Positions 10,201-21,483 of a DNA stretch of 64,000 nt are shown here, piece by piece. Numbering within the stretch: position 1 is the first letter of the stretch; each line of letters starts with the position of its first letter. Position numbers and translations under genes: made by a program. Below the pieces are notes generated by a model. It was not told the origin of the DNA. It searched no databases and worked only from the letters and a program-made list of their open reading frames with translations. Source of the stretch: Citrus sinensis (lineage: Eukaryota > Streptophyta > Magnoliopsida > Sapindales > Rutaceae); assembly GCF_022201045.2 (NCBI RefSeq), contig NC_068556.1:23851501-23915500 (forward strand), given 5' to 3'.

Positions 10201-13200
10201 AAGTTGATAAATTGTAAGGGGTATTTTAGTATTTGTATATTCAATTCAAATCAAATAAGGGGTAATATGGTCATTTAATCAAAAATATGTCTAACGGTTA
10301 AATTTAACCGTCAAATTGACGTAAATTGGGGGGGGAGGGGGGGAGGGGTTTGCACTTGGTCGAAACAATTGGGTGCGCTTTGCACAGTCGAAACATCTGA
10401 GGGCTAACTCTAAATTACCCTAGAACCTATGACAAAATTATCTAGTGTACATAATATCTTTGAGCTTCCCAGTATGCTAGTCCTAAGCAGGTTGATTTGT
10501 AAATTGTTCTTTTACCTGAATCTTATTTTAGATTTTTGCTGACTATTGTATGGTTGCAGGGAACTCCAGCCACCCCTCCGAATTCACATTCAAGTTCAAT
10601 CTCAGATCAGTCTGCTCCTTTGCTTTTATCAGAAGAATTTAATTCTGGAGCTGGTCATGCATACTCTGCTGGGGGAAAAGAACTACAAGGTAATCAGAAA
10701 AGACTAAATTCAATTAATATTTGCAATGTCAATTTGATAATTGCATTTCTATAATATGATAAGCATTCTTGGGTCAGCCATGTTGGAAATAAACTAACCC
10801 TTTTTTTAATGAGCCAACAGCACCAAATGAAAGTCTAACAGTCCAAAATCATGAAATGAGGCTTCACGAACTTAATACACTTGAATGGGATGACCTTGTG
10901 GTTACAAATGATTCTAATGATTCGACTGAACCTAGAGGAGGTAAGCACTGGATGACAGTTTTTGCAAGCAAGTAGTTTAAATGTTTAATCAGGAAGTTAT
11001 TATATAGGTTCTTTTATGTATTGATTCTATTTATTTATCTGTTATTTATAATTTTTGGTGGCAGACAAGTTTTCACACTTTGACCAACAGAATCACACTG
11101 CAATAAAAGGGGCTGCGAGTAATGTAAGCTGGATTATTTATGGTTCTGAATTTCTTCCTTTGATCTTTTGCTTCAGTCCATGTGACTTCTTGTTGCTAAC
11201 CTCACTTTTGTCATTTTCTTTCTTTGCACACTAGTGATCTCATGTAGTTCTGACCTCAGCATTAAACAGCATGGTATTTTTATGTCATCCTTTCATAATT
11301 TTTTCAGCATGTTTATTAGATGGCTAGTTCATCTGGTGTTAAATTGCCAACTCTGACATTGGGAACACTGATTGTTAGTTTTATACAATATTGGTCTTGA
11401 TAAGGTTCTCACATCCCAGTTGTTGGAACACAACTATCCTATATTTTGTTCTTTTGCATTCTAATATGGTGATTTTTGTAATCTAGTGTTGTACTTGCTC
11501 ATATGCAATTTAATTAGTTTGTTTGGTGAACTTTGGCACTGATGTCATATGACCTACACCTTATAAACACTTCTTTGAACAAATTTCTGCCACAATATTG
11601 CGTTCCTTAATGTTGTTAAAATTACTCCAGTAACTTTCATTTTGCGTCATTTGTTAGCACAAATAAATAGTCCTGTAATCCAATTTTGCAGGGTAGCTTT
11701 TTTCCATCCCATGATTCATATGCTGAAGTTTCTTCCGGGGGCTGTCTGACTAGCCTGAGCCAGCCAATTGATAGAAGTAATAACACTCAATTCAATAATT
11801 TGGATGGTGTTTATAGTGAATTAATGGGGACTCAATCAAGTGTAAGTTCACAGAGAAATGAATTTGGTGAGGTGTGCACTGGTGATTCCTTGGACATTTT
11901 GGCTGGTGATGGCTTGCAGAGTCAGGACAGTTTTGGAAAATGGATGAACTACATCATGACTGATTCCCCAGGCTCAGTGGATGACCCTGTGCTTGAACCC
12001 TCCATTTCTTCTGGTCATCATCAATTTACTGTTCCAGAGCACTTATTTAGCATAACAGATGTTTCACCTGCCTGGGCCTTTTCAAATGAAAAGACAAAGG
12101 TTTTTATTCCATTTGCTACTTTCCTCTGCTAGTGTTGTGTAGTGCTTGTTACTTTGGCAGTTTTTCTCAATAGAATGGAATTGGGTTCTGAGAGCCAGTG
12201 AGTTATAGGATGGGTTATCAGTTTAATTCCAAAAGAGAGTGCATTTCTTATTTGCCAAGGGGAAAAGGTTTTCATGAAAGTATCTGAGTTCAATTTTAAA
12301 GTTTTGGTCATGAATGCTTAATATTCTTGAGCTCAATTAATTGGTACTTTTATGGTTATATATATACATATATACACATATATATATACATATATACATA
12401 TATACATATATATATAAAAGTTGGATGGTGGCAGAGCCTGAATCAATTTTTTAGGCCCTACCTCCCCCGAGATTTGAACTAGGGTGGCCAGACAAAAAAA
12501 GCAGCTTGAAAACCACTCGCTGTACTATATATATATATAAGTTGGATGGTGGGCAAAGCCTGAATCAATTTTTTAGTCCCTACCTCCCTCGAGATTCGAA
12601 CTGGGGTGGCCAAACACAAAAAAAGCAGCTTGAAAACCACTCCCTCTACTATCCGATCGGGGTATAGATGCTTTTATGGTTTTTATTGTAAAATCTTGAC
12701 CTTCCGTTAATTGTTGTTGCAGATCCTAGTCACTGGATTCTTTCATAAGGATTGTTTACATCTTTCAAAATCCAATATGTTCTGTGTCTGTGGCGAGGTA
12801 CGTGTGCCTGCGGAGTTTGTTCAGGCTGGGGTGTACCGCTGTTTTTTACCACCACATTCTCCTGGATTATTCCTTCTTTATATGAGTCTTGATGGCCATA
12901 AACCCATCAGCCAAGTTCTAAATTTTGAGTATCGTAGTCCTCAACTGCATGCGCCAGTTGCTTCTTCAGAAGACAAGTCCAAATGGGAAGAGTTTCAAGT
13001 TCAAATGAGGCTAGCTCATCTGCTTTTCTCTAGTTTCAAGGGCCTTAAAATTTTATCCAGTAAAGTGCCGCCAAATTCCCTGAAGGAAGCTAAGAAGTTT
13101 GCCTCGAAATCCACTTGTATTTCCAATAGCTGGGCGTATTTATTTAAGTCTATTGGAGACAAAAGAACTTCATTGCCAGAAGCAAAAGACAGTTTCTTTG

Positions 13201-14749
13201 AACTCACTTTGAAGAGCAAATTGAAGGAATGGCTGCTGGAAAGAGTAGTTGAAGGCAGTAAGACCACTGAATATGATGTTCATGGTCAAGGAGTAATACA
13301 TTTGTGTGCTATGCTTGGATACACATGGGCTATTCTTTTATTTTCATGGTCAGGCTTGTCGTTAGATTTTCGAGATAAATATGGATGGACAGCTCTTCAT
13401 TGGGCTGCATATTATGGAAGGTATGAAAGTTCAAGCTATCATATTTACTAAATATCAATGCAGCTGGTTAGGTTGAGTTTGTATGCATTATATAAATAAG
13501 GGTATTTTCTTCTTGTATATCAATTGCTTTCTTTTACTTTTAAGCATGGTAAATACGCATCTGCAGGGAGAAAATGGTCGTAGGTCTTTTATCAGCAGGA
13601 GCAAAGCCAAACTTGGTCACAGACCCCACGTCAGAAAATCCTGGAGGATTGAATGCTGCAGATGTTGCATCTAAGAAGGGTTTTGACGGCCTAGCGGCTT
13701 TTCTTTCGGAACAGGCTCTAGTAGCACAATTCAATGACATGACCTTAGCTGGCAATATTAGTGGCTCACTGCAAACAGGCTCAACCATTACAGTAGACAC
13801 ACAGAACCTCACTGAGGATGAGGTGTATCTAAAAGATACTTTGTCAGCTTACCGGACAGCTGCTGAAGCTGCAGCACGAATTCAGGCTGCATTCAGGGAG
13901 CACTCTCTAAAAGTACAGACTAAAGCAATTAGGTTTTCTAGTCCAGAGGAGGAAGCACAAAATATAATTGCTGCATTGAAGATTCAACATGCCTTTCGGA
14001 ATTTTGAAGTACGGAAAAAGATGGCAGCTGCTGCTCGTATCCAGCATAGGTTCCGTTCCTGGAAAGTGCGTAAAGAATTCCTTAATATGCGTCGTCAGGC
14101 TATCAAAATTCAGGTAATTCTTCTGTGCATTGTTTTGTAGCTGGTTTGATTTTAGCAAGTTTAGCTATAGAATGTTATGTGCACGAAAGGTAAAAACGGA
14201 ACTTTTTTTATCTCCCCATTGTTCCCGAATGCTGACATTCTAAGCTAGGATACGCCAATTTCAAAGATCCAGCATTGACTTGCTGAATTGCAACTATTCT
14301 AATGCAGGCTGCTTTCCGGGGCTTCCAAGTAAGGAAGCAATATGGTAAGATTCTCTGGTCAGTTGGTGTGCTTGAGAAAGCAATTCTGCGCTGGCGGTTG
14401 AAAAGAAAAGGTTTCCGTGGACTTCAGGTAGACCGGGTTGAAGTTGAAGCAGTTTCAGATCCAAATCACGAAGGTGACGCAGAGGAAGACTTCTACCGGG
14501 CCAGCCGAAAACAAGCTGAAGAGCGTGTTGAGAGATCTGTTGTACGGGTTCAATCCATGTTTCGTTCAAAGAAAGCACAAGAAGAATATCGGAGGATGAA
14601 GCTGGCTCATGATCAGGCAAAGGTGGGTAATTAAATGAAAACTAATATGGTTTCATTCAATGTGAATTGATTTACCAATCTAATCTTTGCTCTATGCGCA
14701 GCTGGAATATGAAGGGCTACTTGACCCAGATATGGAAATGGCTGATTGA
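7250..14749 (+). CDS. CAMTA5: Calmodulin-binding transcription activator, CAMTA5/6 type
   Basis: Nuclear Ca2+/calmodulin-responsive transcription factor. Thirteen coding exons join in frame to 917 aa: 7250-7301, 7783-7908, 8223-8338, 8652-8740, 8896-8941, 10560-10689, 10821-10940, 11065-11123, 11692-12099, 12723-13420, 13567-14113, 14308-14622, 14702-14749. The CG-1 DNA-binding domain is about residues 18-146 (TRWLRPNEIHAIL, VVLFDRKMLRNFRKDGHNWK, CYWLLD, IVLVHYRETHE). An acidic variable region follows, then a TIG/IPT domain about 383-460, ankyrin repeats about 555-645 (DKYGWTALHWAAYYGREKMV), and IQ repeats from about 690 with the basic calmodulin-binding helix about 800-835 (AILRWRLKRKGFRG). 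Length fits Arabidopsis CAMTA5 (about 920 aa). CAMTA5 and CAMTA6 are Brassicaceae duplicates, so this is probably their single co-orthologue. Introns 5 and 9 carry insertions. Confidence 0.95.
9350..10410. mobile_element. Long-TIR non-autonomous DNA element in CAMTA intron 5
   Basis: The first about 115 bases and the reverse complement of the last about 115 bases align, sharing AGATGTTTC, CACCCAATTGTTTC, and CAATTT--GTCAATTTGAC. The flanks TAAATTA (9343-9349 and 10411-10417) form a 7-bp direct repeat. The interior (about 9500-9900) is T- and TTC-rich and then GC-richer, with only short Ser-rich frames and no transposase. Long inverted ends suggest a Mutator-like element, but the duplication is not a clean 9 bp, so the superfamily is uncertain. 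It makes intron 5 1.6 kb long. Confidence 0.65.
12342..12660 (-). mobile_element. Tandem tRNA-related (SINE-like) repeat plus TA microsatellite in CAMTA intron 9
   Basis: Two copies of a roughly 115-base unit (from 12421 and 12542, period 121) are joined by (TA)n, with a long TATATACA tract before them (12358-12417). Read on the minus strand, each has an A-box-like GAGTGGTTTTCAAGC and a B-box-like sequence: GTTCGAATC (second copy, complement of 12591-12602) and GTTCAAATC (first copy, complement of 12469-12480). This resembles the tRNA-derived head of a plant SINE. No poly(A) tail or target duplication was found, so the call is tentative. Confidence 0.5.
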
Positions 14750-15698
14750 CAGCGGGAAGATATTCTGACATCCTGAAAGTTCAGAATCTGACCAAGTAAC
14801 TATAGTTGATGACACCTGGGGACAAAAGAGCAATCAACGGAAAAAGTATGTATAGCTATGTAGCATGTACATGTGTAGATGTCTAGGGCAAGTGTGTACT
14901 AATGGCCCTTTCAACCTGTTTTAAGATTTTGGAGGGGTCATGGTTTCAGTGTCCATATTAATTAAACTAGGATCTTTTCTGTGCTTTTGGGTCTTGGATC
15001 CCTGGTTGTTGTTTTGAGTGCTAGACGATCTTGGTGTAAGATAAGGGAGTTGAATTTTGTGCAACTTTCTGCAGGTTATCATCGTTGGACTGAAAACTAA
15101 AATGCCCACTCCCTCTCTCTCTCTCTCTCTCTTTGTTTTTTTTATTTTATTATTTTCTTCTTTCCAATCTTTAGCATAGTTTGGCTGAACTATTGTTTTA
15201 CCATTTTTCTTCCTACCATTTTTTTACCAATTCATTTAACCAAATACAACTCACGATATATTGACAGAGTCGTATTCAAAAGGAGTCAAGATTCTTGTGT
15301 GGCTTGTGACCTGTCAATAAAAAGATAGAGTGTTAACGTATATGCTCCTATCTAGTTTTTTTTTCCTCATTTTTTCCTTTTTTTGATAATGCTTGGTACA
15401 TTGCAGATGTTTAAGAGCAATAACATTACACGTTGTACACCTCAATACTTTTGCTATTCTTCGATATCAATAAAAACTAAGAACACAAGCACAACTTACC
15501 TATTCTTAGCACAAAGCCTAGTACATTTGAGGATGTATATGAGCTAATATTGACATAGAAGTGGTATTACTAATTGGCAGCTAAATTGAACCGAACCCTA
15601 AATAGAAGCTATTTTAATAGACATAACAGCTCTTGTAAATTAAGTGACTATTCTATGTGGCCGAGATGTTGCATTCATCCTCTTCAAAACTAGTTAGC
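14750..15698. other. CAMTA 3' region and convergent intergenic space
   Basis: Contains the CAMTA 3' UTR. A (CT)n microsatellite lies at 15111-15133, followed by T-rich sequence, and the SAR1 3' UTR comes from the other side. No other gene is seen. Confidence 0.6.
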
Positions 15699-16842
15699 TT
15701 ATTTGATGTACTGTGAGAGCCATTTAAAACCTTTCCCGTATCCCATTTTACGAACAATGCTGCACATGAACACCTCCAGGGGGCGGACATTTGTGTTGTC
15801 TAGATTGACATTTCCCTTGCCTGTGGTGAAGTTAGTCAGGCCCATGTGGTAACGCAACTCATCCTCTGAAGCAGCATATGGTATATCGATCTTGTTTCCC
15901 AGAATGAGAAATGGGACATCAGCTAAGGCTTCATCTGAAAGGAGAGCATCAAGCTCCCGTTTTGATTCAGAGAATCTCTCCTTGTCATAGGCATCAATCA
16001 GATAGACCACAGCATCAACCTAAATGATGAAAAGATTACATATTATTGTGAATTTAACACAAGATAGTCAACTTTGTCATACAGAGGCGTCAGCACACAA
16101 AACAAATATTATATCAATTTTCCATTACTACCTTCTTGAACTGAGCATATTAAAACTACAAAATTTTCATTTGCAAAAGCCCTTCTCAACATTCAAGTTT
16201 TGCGTTTAAAACATGATACTAGAAGTGTAGAACACTAAATTTATTCTTCTTACGGTTTTAGAGGTTATCAAATTTCTCAAAGTTTTTCGCCAATCTTAAT
16301 ATGCACCTAGAAATTGAATATATATGAGGTGATGCAATTATGAACAAGCAGTTACTAAAACAATTAGTTGAAATTATGAAAGGCATAAAATATAAAGTAA
16401 AATTGAAATATACCTTGGCATAGTAGTCTTTCCAGACTCTGCGGGCCATCTGATGGCCACCCAAATCAAAAGCCTTGAACTTTATTTTCCCGATACTCAA
16501 TTCCTCTGATGTCGGGTACTGTGTTGGCTGATGCTGTACTAGTCTCTGCAAATAACATCATTAAATTAATTAATTAACAAAACCCCACTTCTACTATTAG
16601 CTAATAACTTCAATTTTTTGTTCAATTATTCAAGCACTTAATCATTAAACAAAAAATTTGAAACCTTATGACCGCTTATCAAATATCTGAAAGAAAAAAA
16701 AAAAAAAAAAAACCTCATCTTTGAGCATGTGAAGCAACGTCGTTTTGCCGGAATTATCAAGGCCCAAGAATAAAATCTTGGCTTCTTTTTGCCATAAACC
16801 AAGCGAGACAAGAATTCCATAGAACCAATCAACAAGAAACAT
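15699..16842 (-). CDS. SAR1: SAR1 small GTPase, tandem copy 1
   Basis: COPII vesicle-coat GTPase that starts coat assembly at ER exit sites. Three exons on the minus strand (16714-16842, 16414-16545, 15699-16019) join in frame to 193 aa, the usual length. The amphipathic N-terminus [17 protein letters not shown] inserts in the ER membrane. The P-loop is GLDNSGKT (27-34), switch II DLGGHQ (70-75) with catalytic His74, and the guanine-specificity motif NKID is at 129-132. The P-loop has Ser at position 31 where the neighbouring copy and most family members I recall have Ala. The exon boundaries are identical to those of the downstream paralogue, 870 bp away in the same direction, so the pair arose by tandem duplication. 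Confidence 0.95.
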
Positions 16843-17715
16843 TATCTTTTTTTTTTGGGAAAAAAAGATAAACGGTCTGCAGAAAGAAAATTGAAGAAGA
16901 GCTGAGAAAACGATGAGGAAAGCTTAAATCAAATTTAAATTTTGGATTTTGAATTTGTAGTATGAAGTGGAACTTGAATTACCGGTAGGGCCGGTGAGTG
17001 AGATGATGTGAACTGGCGGAGGGAATAAGTGGGTGACTGGGTGTAGCAGGTCTTTCGAGTTTGTGTGTACGTGGTTGGGGATTACTTGCCGGTACGCGTC
17101 ATTTTGGTGTAATGTGGCCAATTGCCACTATATTATTAGATTATTATTTTAAAGTACTGAATAGTGATCGCAGTGATTTTGTTGTGATAGACTGATTACG
17201 TGGACGGAGAATGATACGGTTCTACTTAAAGCATTGAATTGATGCCTACAAAGACCCATCCAACGGTCGTGATTGGATTTTCGTCAGAAGCATGATTGAC
17301 TAAAAAGGAATTTCATTAAAATAAAAATAAAAAATCAATCAGGTGAGCTCGTCTTGTTCCTCATCCATGGGCCTATCCAACAGCAGTTTTAACACACACG
17401 AACACTTAACTGGGCCATGTAATTATTGCTCTTTCATTCCAGTGTTGAGCATGTGTACAAACGTACCCAGGATTCCAAAATGGGAGCAACATCGACAATA
17501 CAAAAGTAGGCAGATGCATACAAACTTGTTCTGAAAGAAAATAAAAACAAATTTCACATTGATCAAATGGTGCAACAATTGTTGAGTCTTTTCATACCCG
17601 TCAAATAAACATCAAAAATTTGGTTTTTCAATTAACTGTAGTCAGACACGGCAAAAAATTACGGGAAAAATATCCCAAAAGAATGAATACATATGACCAT
17701 ATGATGTCATCAACT
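16843..17715. other. Promoter of SAR1 copy 1 and 3' end of SAR1 copy 2
   Basis: No gene is supported. The part up to about 17100 should hold the leader and promoter of copy 1. From about 17560 it is 3' UTR of copy 2. A short open frame on the plus strand at 17343-17534 has no recognisable protein. Confidence 0.5.
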
Positions 17716-19258
17716 CTACTTGATATACTGAGAGAGCCACTTGAAGCCATCGCCATATCCCATCTTGCGCACAATACTACACATGAAGACCTCGAGCGGT
17801 CGAACGCTGGAATCCGTTAGATTCACCTTCCCCTTGCCGGTTGTGAAATTGGTTAGTCCAAGATGGTAACGAAGCTCGTCTTCTGAAGCAGCATACGGAA
17901 TGTCAATCTTATTGCCTAAAATGAGAAAGGGAACATTGGCCAGGGCTTCATCTGAAAGAAGGGCATCCAGCTCTCTTTTCGATTCTGCAAATCTCTCCTT
18001 GTCGTAAGCATCCACCAAGTACACCACCGCATCCACCTGTTTAGCGAGGGCAGTAGAAAAGAAAATGGTGGCATTAGTCATTTGCGAAGATGTAAGGACA
18101 AGAGACATACATTTGGTATTAAATACTGAGGCCAGCATTTAAATGGAAGCCACGATGAACCCACACAAAAAAATGATTAATGAACTTCAGACATCAATTC
18201 AAACCAAGCCAACATTCGACATGGAATGGAGAATGAATAAGTAATTTCAGGATCCATGTGTGTTTCGTATGACTATCAATTGTCCAGACATAGAAAAAAT
18301 GTTAATTGCTGGAATCAACAGAGAGTCCACAGTCCACACAAAGAAACAAGACAAGTAATTCATTGAATTAAAAGGAATCAATATCTACGAATAACAAGTA
18401 GTTGAGAAAGTTAATAGCTTAGAACCCTCAGAGCCCAGAACTCTCATAGCCAAATCCAAATAATAAGATAAATAACCCTTTCAAGCAACCATAATTCAAC
18501 TGAAATAAAGCTAACTTTTGTTACAAAACAACTTTCATAAAGCTAGTAATTCTTTCCAAAAGAACATCATGTATGGAGAGCTACTATTAGAAACCTCCCA
18601 AACAAGAAAAAAGGCATTATCAGCGAAACTCCCATCATCAATGTCTGCCTCCCATGAATCAGATAACCGCTAGTAAACAATAAACACAACAGAATTTTTT
18701 TTTTTAAAAAAAAAAAACTCAAGCATGTCTATTCATTTCAAAACATAAACCAACCAATGGCTTAAGCAGGCTAGCAGCTTTCAAATTCAAGATAAAAAAA
18801 ATTCATCTACATCACATAAACTTGGCATCTACTATTACATCACAGGCAATCGAATAGATAAAGTAAATAAATGAATTAATAAAGAAAAATACCTTAGCAT
18901 AATAATCTTTCCAAACACGGCGAGCGATCTGGTGACCACCCAAATCAAAAGCTTTGAACTTGATTTTCCCAATGCTCAATTCCTCTGATGTGGGGTGCTG
19001 TGTTGGCTGGTGCTGCACCAATCTCTGCAAATCAGATTACAAAAACAAGAAAGTTTCAAAATCCCACATTACACAAATCCCATAACACTAAATCAACGAA
19101 AGAAACAAAAATACAAGAAAGAAGCGGACCTCGTCTTTTAACATATGAAGAAGGGTAGTTTTGCCGGCGTTATCGAGGCCTAAAAAGAGAATCTTGGCTT
19201 CTTTTTGCCATAACCCAAGAGAAGCAAGAACGCCATAGAACCAGTCTAAGAGAAACAT
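17716..19258 (-). CDS. SAR1: SAR1 small GTPase, tandem copy 2
   Basis: Second COPII GTPase. Its exons at 19130-19258, 18893-19024 and 17716-18036 have the same lengths (129, 132, 321 nt) as copy 1 and give 193 aa. The N-terminus is [17 protein letters not shown], the P-loop is the usual GLDNAGKT, switch II is DLGGHQ with His74, and NKID and the C-terminal WLSQYIK are intact. Intron 2 is longer (856 bp) than in copy 1. Differences from copy 1 are mostly conservative (for example Met/Leu in the DELRYH-GLTN segment). Both copies look functional, so dosage or expression divergence is the likely reason for keeping both. Confidence 0.95.
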
Positions 19259-19506
19259 GGCTTTCTTTCTTTTGTTTGTTTGTCTAATGAGATCTGCTGC
19301 ACAGAGATTGAATGTAATGGTGTGTGTGTGTGTGTAATGGGGTTAATTGTTTGTGTCGTTTTTTACGTTTTCCAGCTACTTCCAGCGTTACAGCTTATTA
19401 GAAATAGAATTATTCGTTCAAGGTTTGTAATTGCGTGTGAGAACTCAGAGAAATTATTATTAAATGTTGATTTTCATTTTTTTAAATTGTTTCACATGTG
19501 ATTTTT

Positions 19507-19686
19507 TTTTTTTAATATTGAGATATTACAATCATAACTTTATCCCGGAGCAATGTCCCTCACTTAATATAAGAGGAAAATCTATTTTATTCCCAAAGTG
19601 AGGAGCCAAATAAATCCTCATTAGAAGGGGACTTGAGTCTCATCCATTACTGAAACTCGAACTCATGCACCTAAAGACATTTCGCT
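19507..19686 (-). mobile_element. tRNA-derived SINE, about 180 bp
   Basis: Read on the minus strand, the element starts AGCGAAATGTC, has a B-box-like GAGTTCGAGTTTC (complement near 19650), and ends in a poly(A) run (T-run at 19502-19513 on the plus strand). The 10-base sequence TGTGATTTTT occurs on both sides (19497-19506 and 19687-19696) and acts as target duplication, although it partly merges with the tail. Head, tail and duplication together support a SINE. Confidence 0.6.
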
Positions 19687-19696
19687 TGTGATTTTT

Positions 19697-20898
19697 AAAT
19701 TATGTTATGGTTTTAGGCGCAGTCTCACATAACTTTTTAAATAAAGTATATTTAAGTAGATTTTTTATTAGTATAATTTTTATAAATAAAGTTTATATTA
19801 AAATTATAAAATTATTTTTATATATAAATTTTTAAAAGTTATGTTATGAAAAAATTAAATAAAATTATTAAATAAGTAAATAATATTTTAGAGATTTTAA
19901 TATTTTTTTAAAAAATTTAATCTTTAGTCTCAAAAGTTTAAATTTAAACTTTTATTAATAAAGATAAAATAACTTATTCAATTTTTAAAAACTCTACTTT
20001 AAAAAACAAACAAATAACAACAAAAATTTTGTTAAAAACTTATGAAATTAAATAAATACTTACGACCATTAAATAAACCATACTCAGCAAACTTTTAGAC
20101 CATTTATTTATTAATTTACACCATGATAAATCACAACTATTAATTAATTTTTGAACGTAGCAATTCAGTTTATACATTTTTGGATTAAACAGAAATTCCA
20201 ACAAAGTTATACTAAAATCGAACGAAGTTAGATTAAAATGTTTATGAGAATTTTTACTCGGCATCCTTCTAATAACTACTGTCATTCTCAATCAATATGC
20301 AACTCACAAAATCAAACACAATTGAACAAAATAGTTTACAGAAGTTCTTACTCAACGTCCTTCTAATAGCTACTATTAGTCTCAAAATATACGATACTCA
20401 CCAAATTAAAAAAGAAGTCTCTTGTTTCTTCTTACCTAATTAATTAAAGAATATATCTGTTAAGACTGACTTCTCTTACTTTCGAAAGATTATATCCATA
20501 ATCCATATATTAGTATCGTGGTAACCCGTAAAATATATTTGAGGTCTATGTATGCATTAGTGGAGAATATTTTCTTTTAAATATTTAAAAACAAATTCGA
20601 TGTATTCTAGAGCTCGATTTGCACCATGAACGAAGCTGATCTAAGCAAGTGCTTACAGATTTTCGTTACACATATTAATAATTTTGTTATGTAATTAAAA
20701 ATAGAACAGTTTGTTTATTGACTTTATTGTTAAAGCATAGGGGTGTCATTGACACGTTCCACAAGTCTGGGAACTAATGTACAGTAATTTCAAACTTTAG
20801 GGGTACACGATATTATGTTATCTTTTCATCAAAAGGGTAAAATGGCCGGGCTTGGTTTTTCAATTTGAAAGCATACTGGGTATAAACCCAAATCAAAA
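19697..20898. other. AT-rich intergenic region
   Basis: Very AT-rich, with no gene or clear element. A phrase including CTACT-TTA-TCTCAA near 20275 and 20370 is repeated imperfectly (TACTCGGCATCCTTCTAATA and a relative about 120 bases later), suggesting a small old tandem duplication. Confidence 0.35.
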
Positions 20899-21196
20899 TG
20901 TGGGCCCAAGTTTGAAAACCAAAACCCGATCCGGCTCAAAAATTCGAACGGGCATGGTTAACGAACTATATATCAATTAGGGTTTCGGCTGTTGTCTTCT
21001 CATTTGCTCCCCCGAGAGAAAAATCTCTAGCACAGCCGCGAGCAGGGTCTTTTCCTGAAAACGGTACCTTTCTAACTCGATCTCTTGTATATGCCGTTGA
21101 AACAAAGAAACCCATGTAGCTATATTTTTGTACAGCTCTTTTACCGTGATTTTTTCTTTTAATCAGTTAGTTTAATTATTTGTTTTTGTTACAGAG
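20899..21196 (+). promoter_or_regulatory. Ribosomal-protein-type promoter and leader of eL29
   Basis: A site II-like TGGGCCCA (20901-20908) and a telo-box in reverse orientation, TTAGGGTTT (20977-20985), occur about 200-300 bases before the start codon. This pair is the known signature of plant ribosomal protein promoters bound by TCP and telo-box factors. A leader intron probably runs from 21064 (GTACCT) to the acceptor ending at 21194 (TTACAG), two bases before the ATG. Confidence 0.6.
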
Positions 21197-21483
21197 ATGG
21201 CAAAGTCAAAGAATCACACAGCGCATAACCAGTCTTACAAGGCTCACAAGAACGGTATCAAGAAACCTAAGAAGCACCGCCACACTTCCACCAAAGGGGT
21301 AATTTTTTTTCCAATTTTTTTTTTCATTTTTTATTGATTGTAATGCCGGCTTTTAGTAATTTCGATACTAGGTTCGTAAGATTTTTTTTTTAATGATTAT
21401 AGATGGACCCAAAGTTCCTGAGGAACCAGAGGTATGCAAGGAAGCATAACAAGCAGGGAGGTGAATCTGCTGCTGAGGAGTAG
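21197..21483 (+). CDS. RPL29: 60S ribosomal protein eL29
   Basis: Small basic protein of the large cytosolic ribosomal subunit. Two coding exons (21197-21298 and 21403-21483) give 60 aa, against about 61 in Arabidopsis. The opening [20 protein letters not shown] and the block [18 protein letters not shown] are the diagnostic conserved eL29 sequence. The second exon ends with [12 protein letters not shown] and a short acidic tail. The phase-0 intron falls between G34 and M35. The next gene in the same direction is PP4R3, beyond the minus-strand LPD gene. In Arabidopsis, as I recall it, RPL29 genes also lie beside the PP4R3 homologue. Confidence 0.97.

Noticed and set aside
12469-12602. tRNA gene suggested by the B-box-like sequences
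   Set aside because: No cloverleaf or anticodon arm can be drawn; the sequence fits a tRNA-derived repeat instead.
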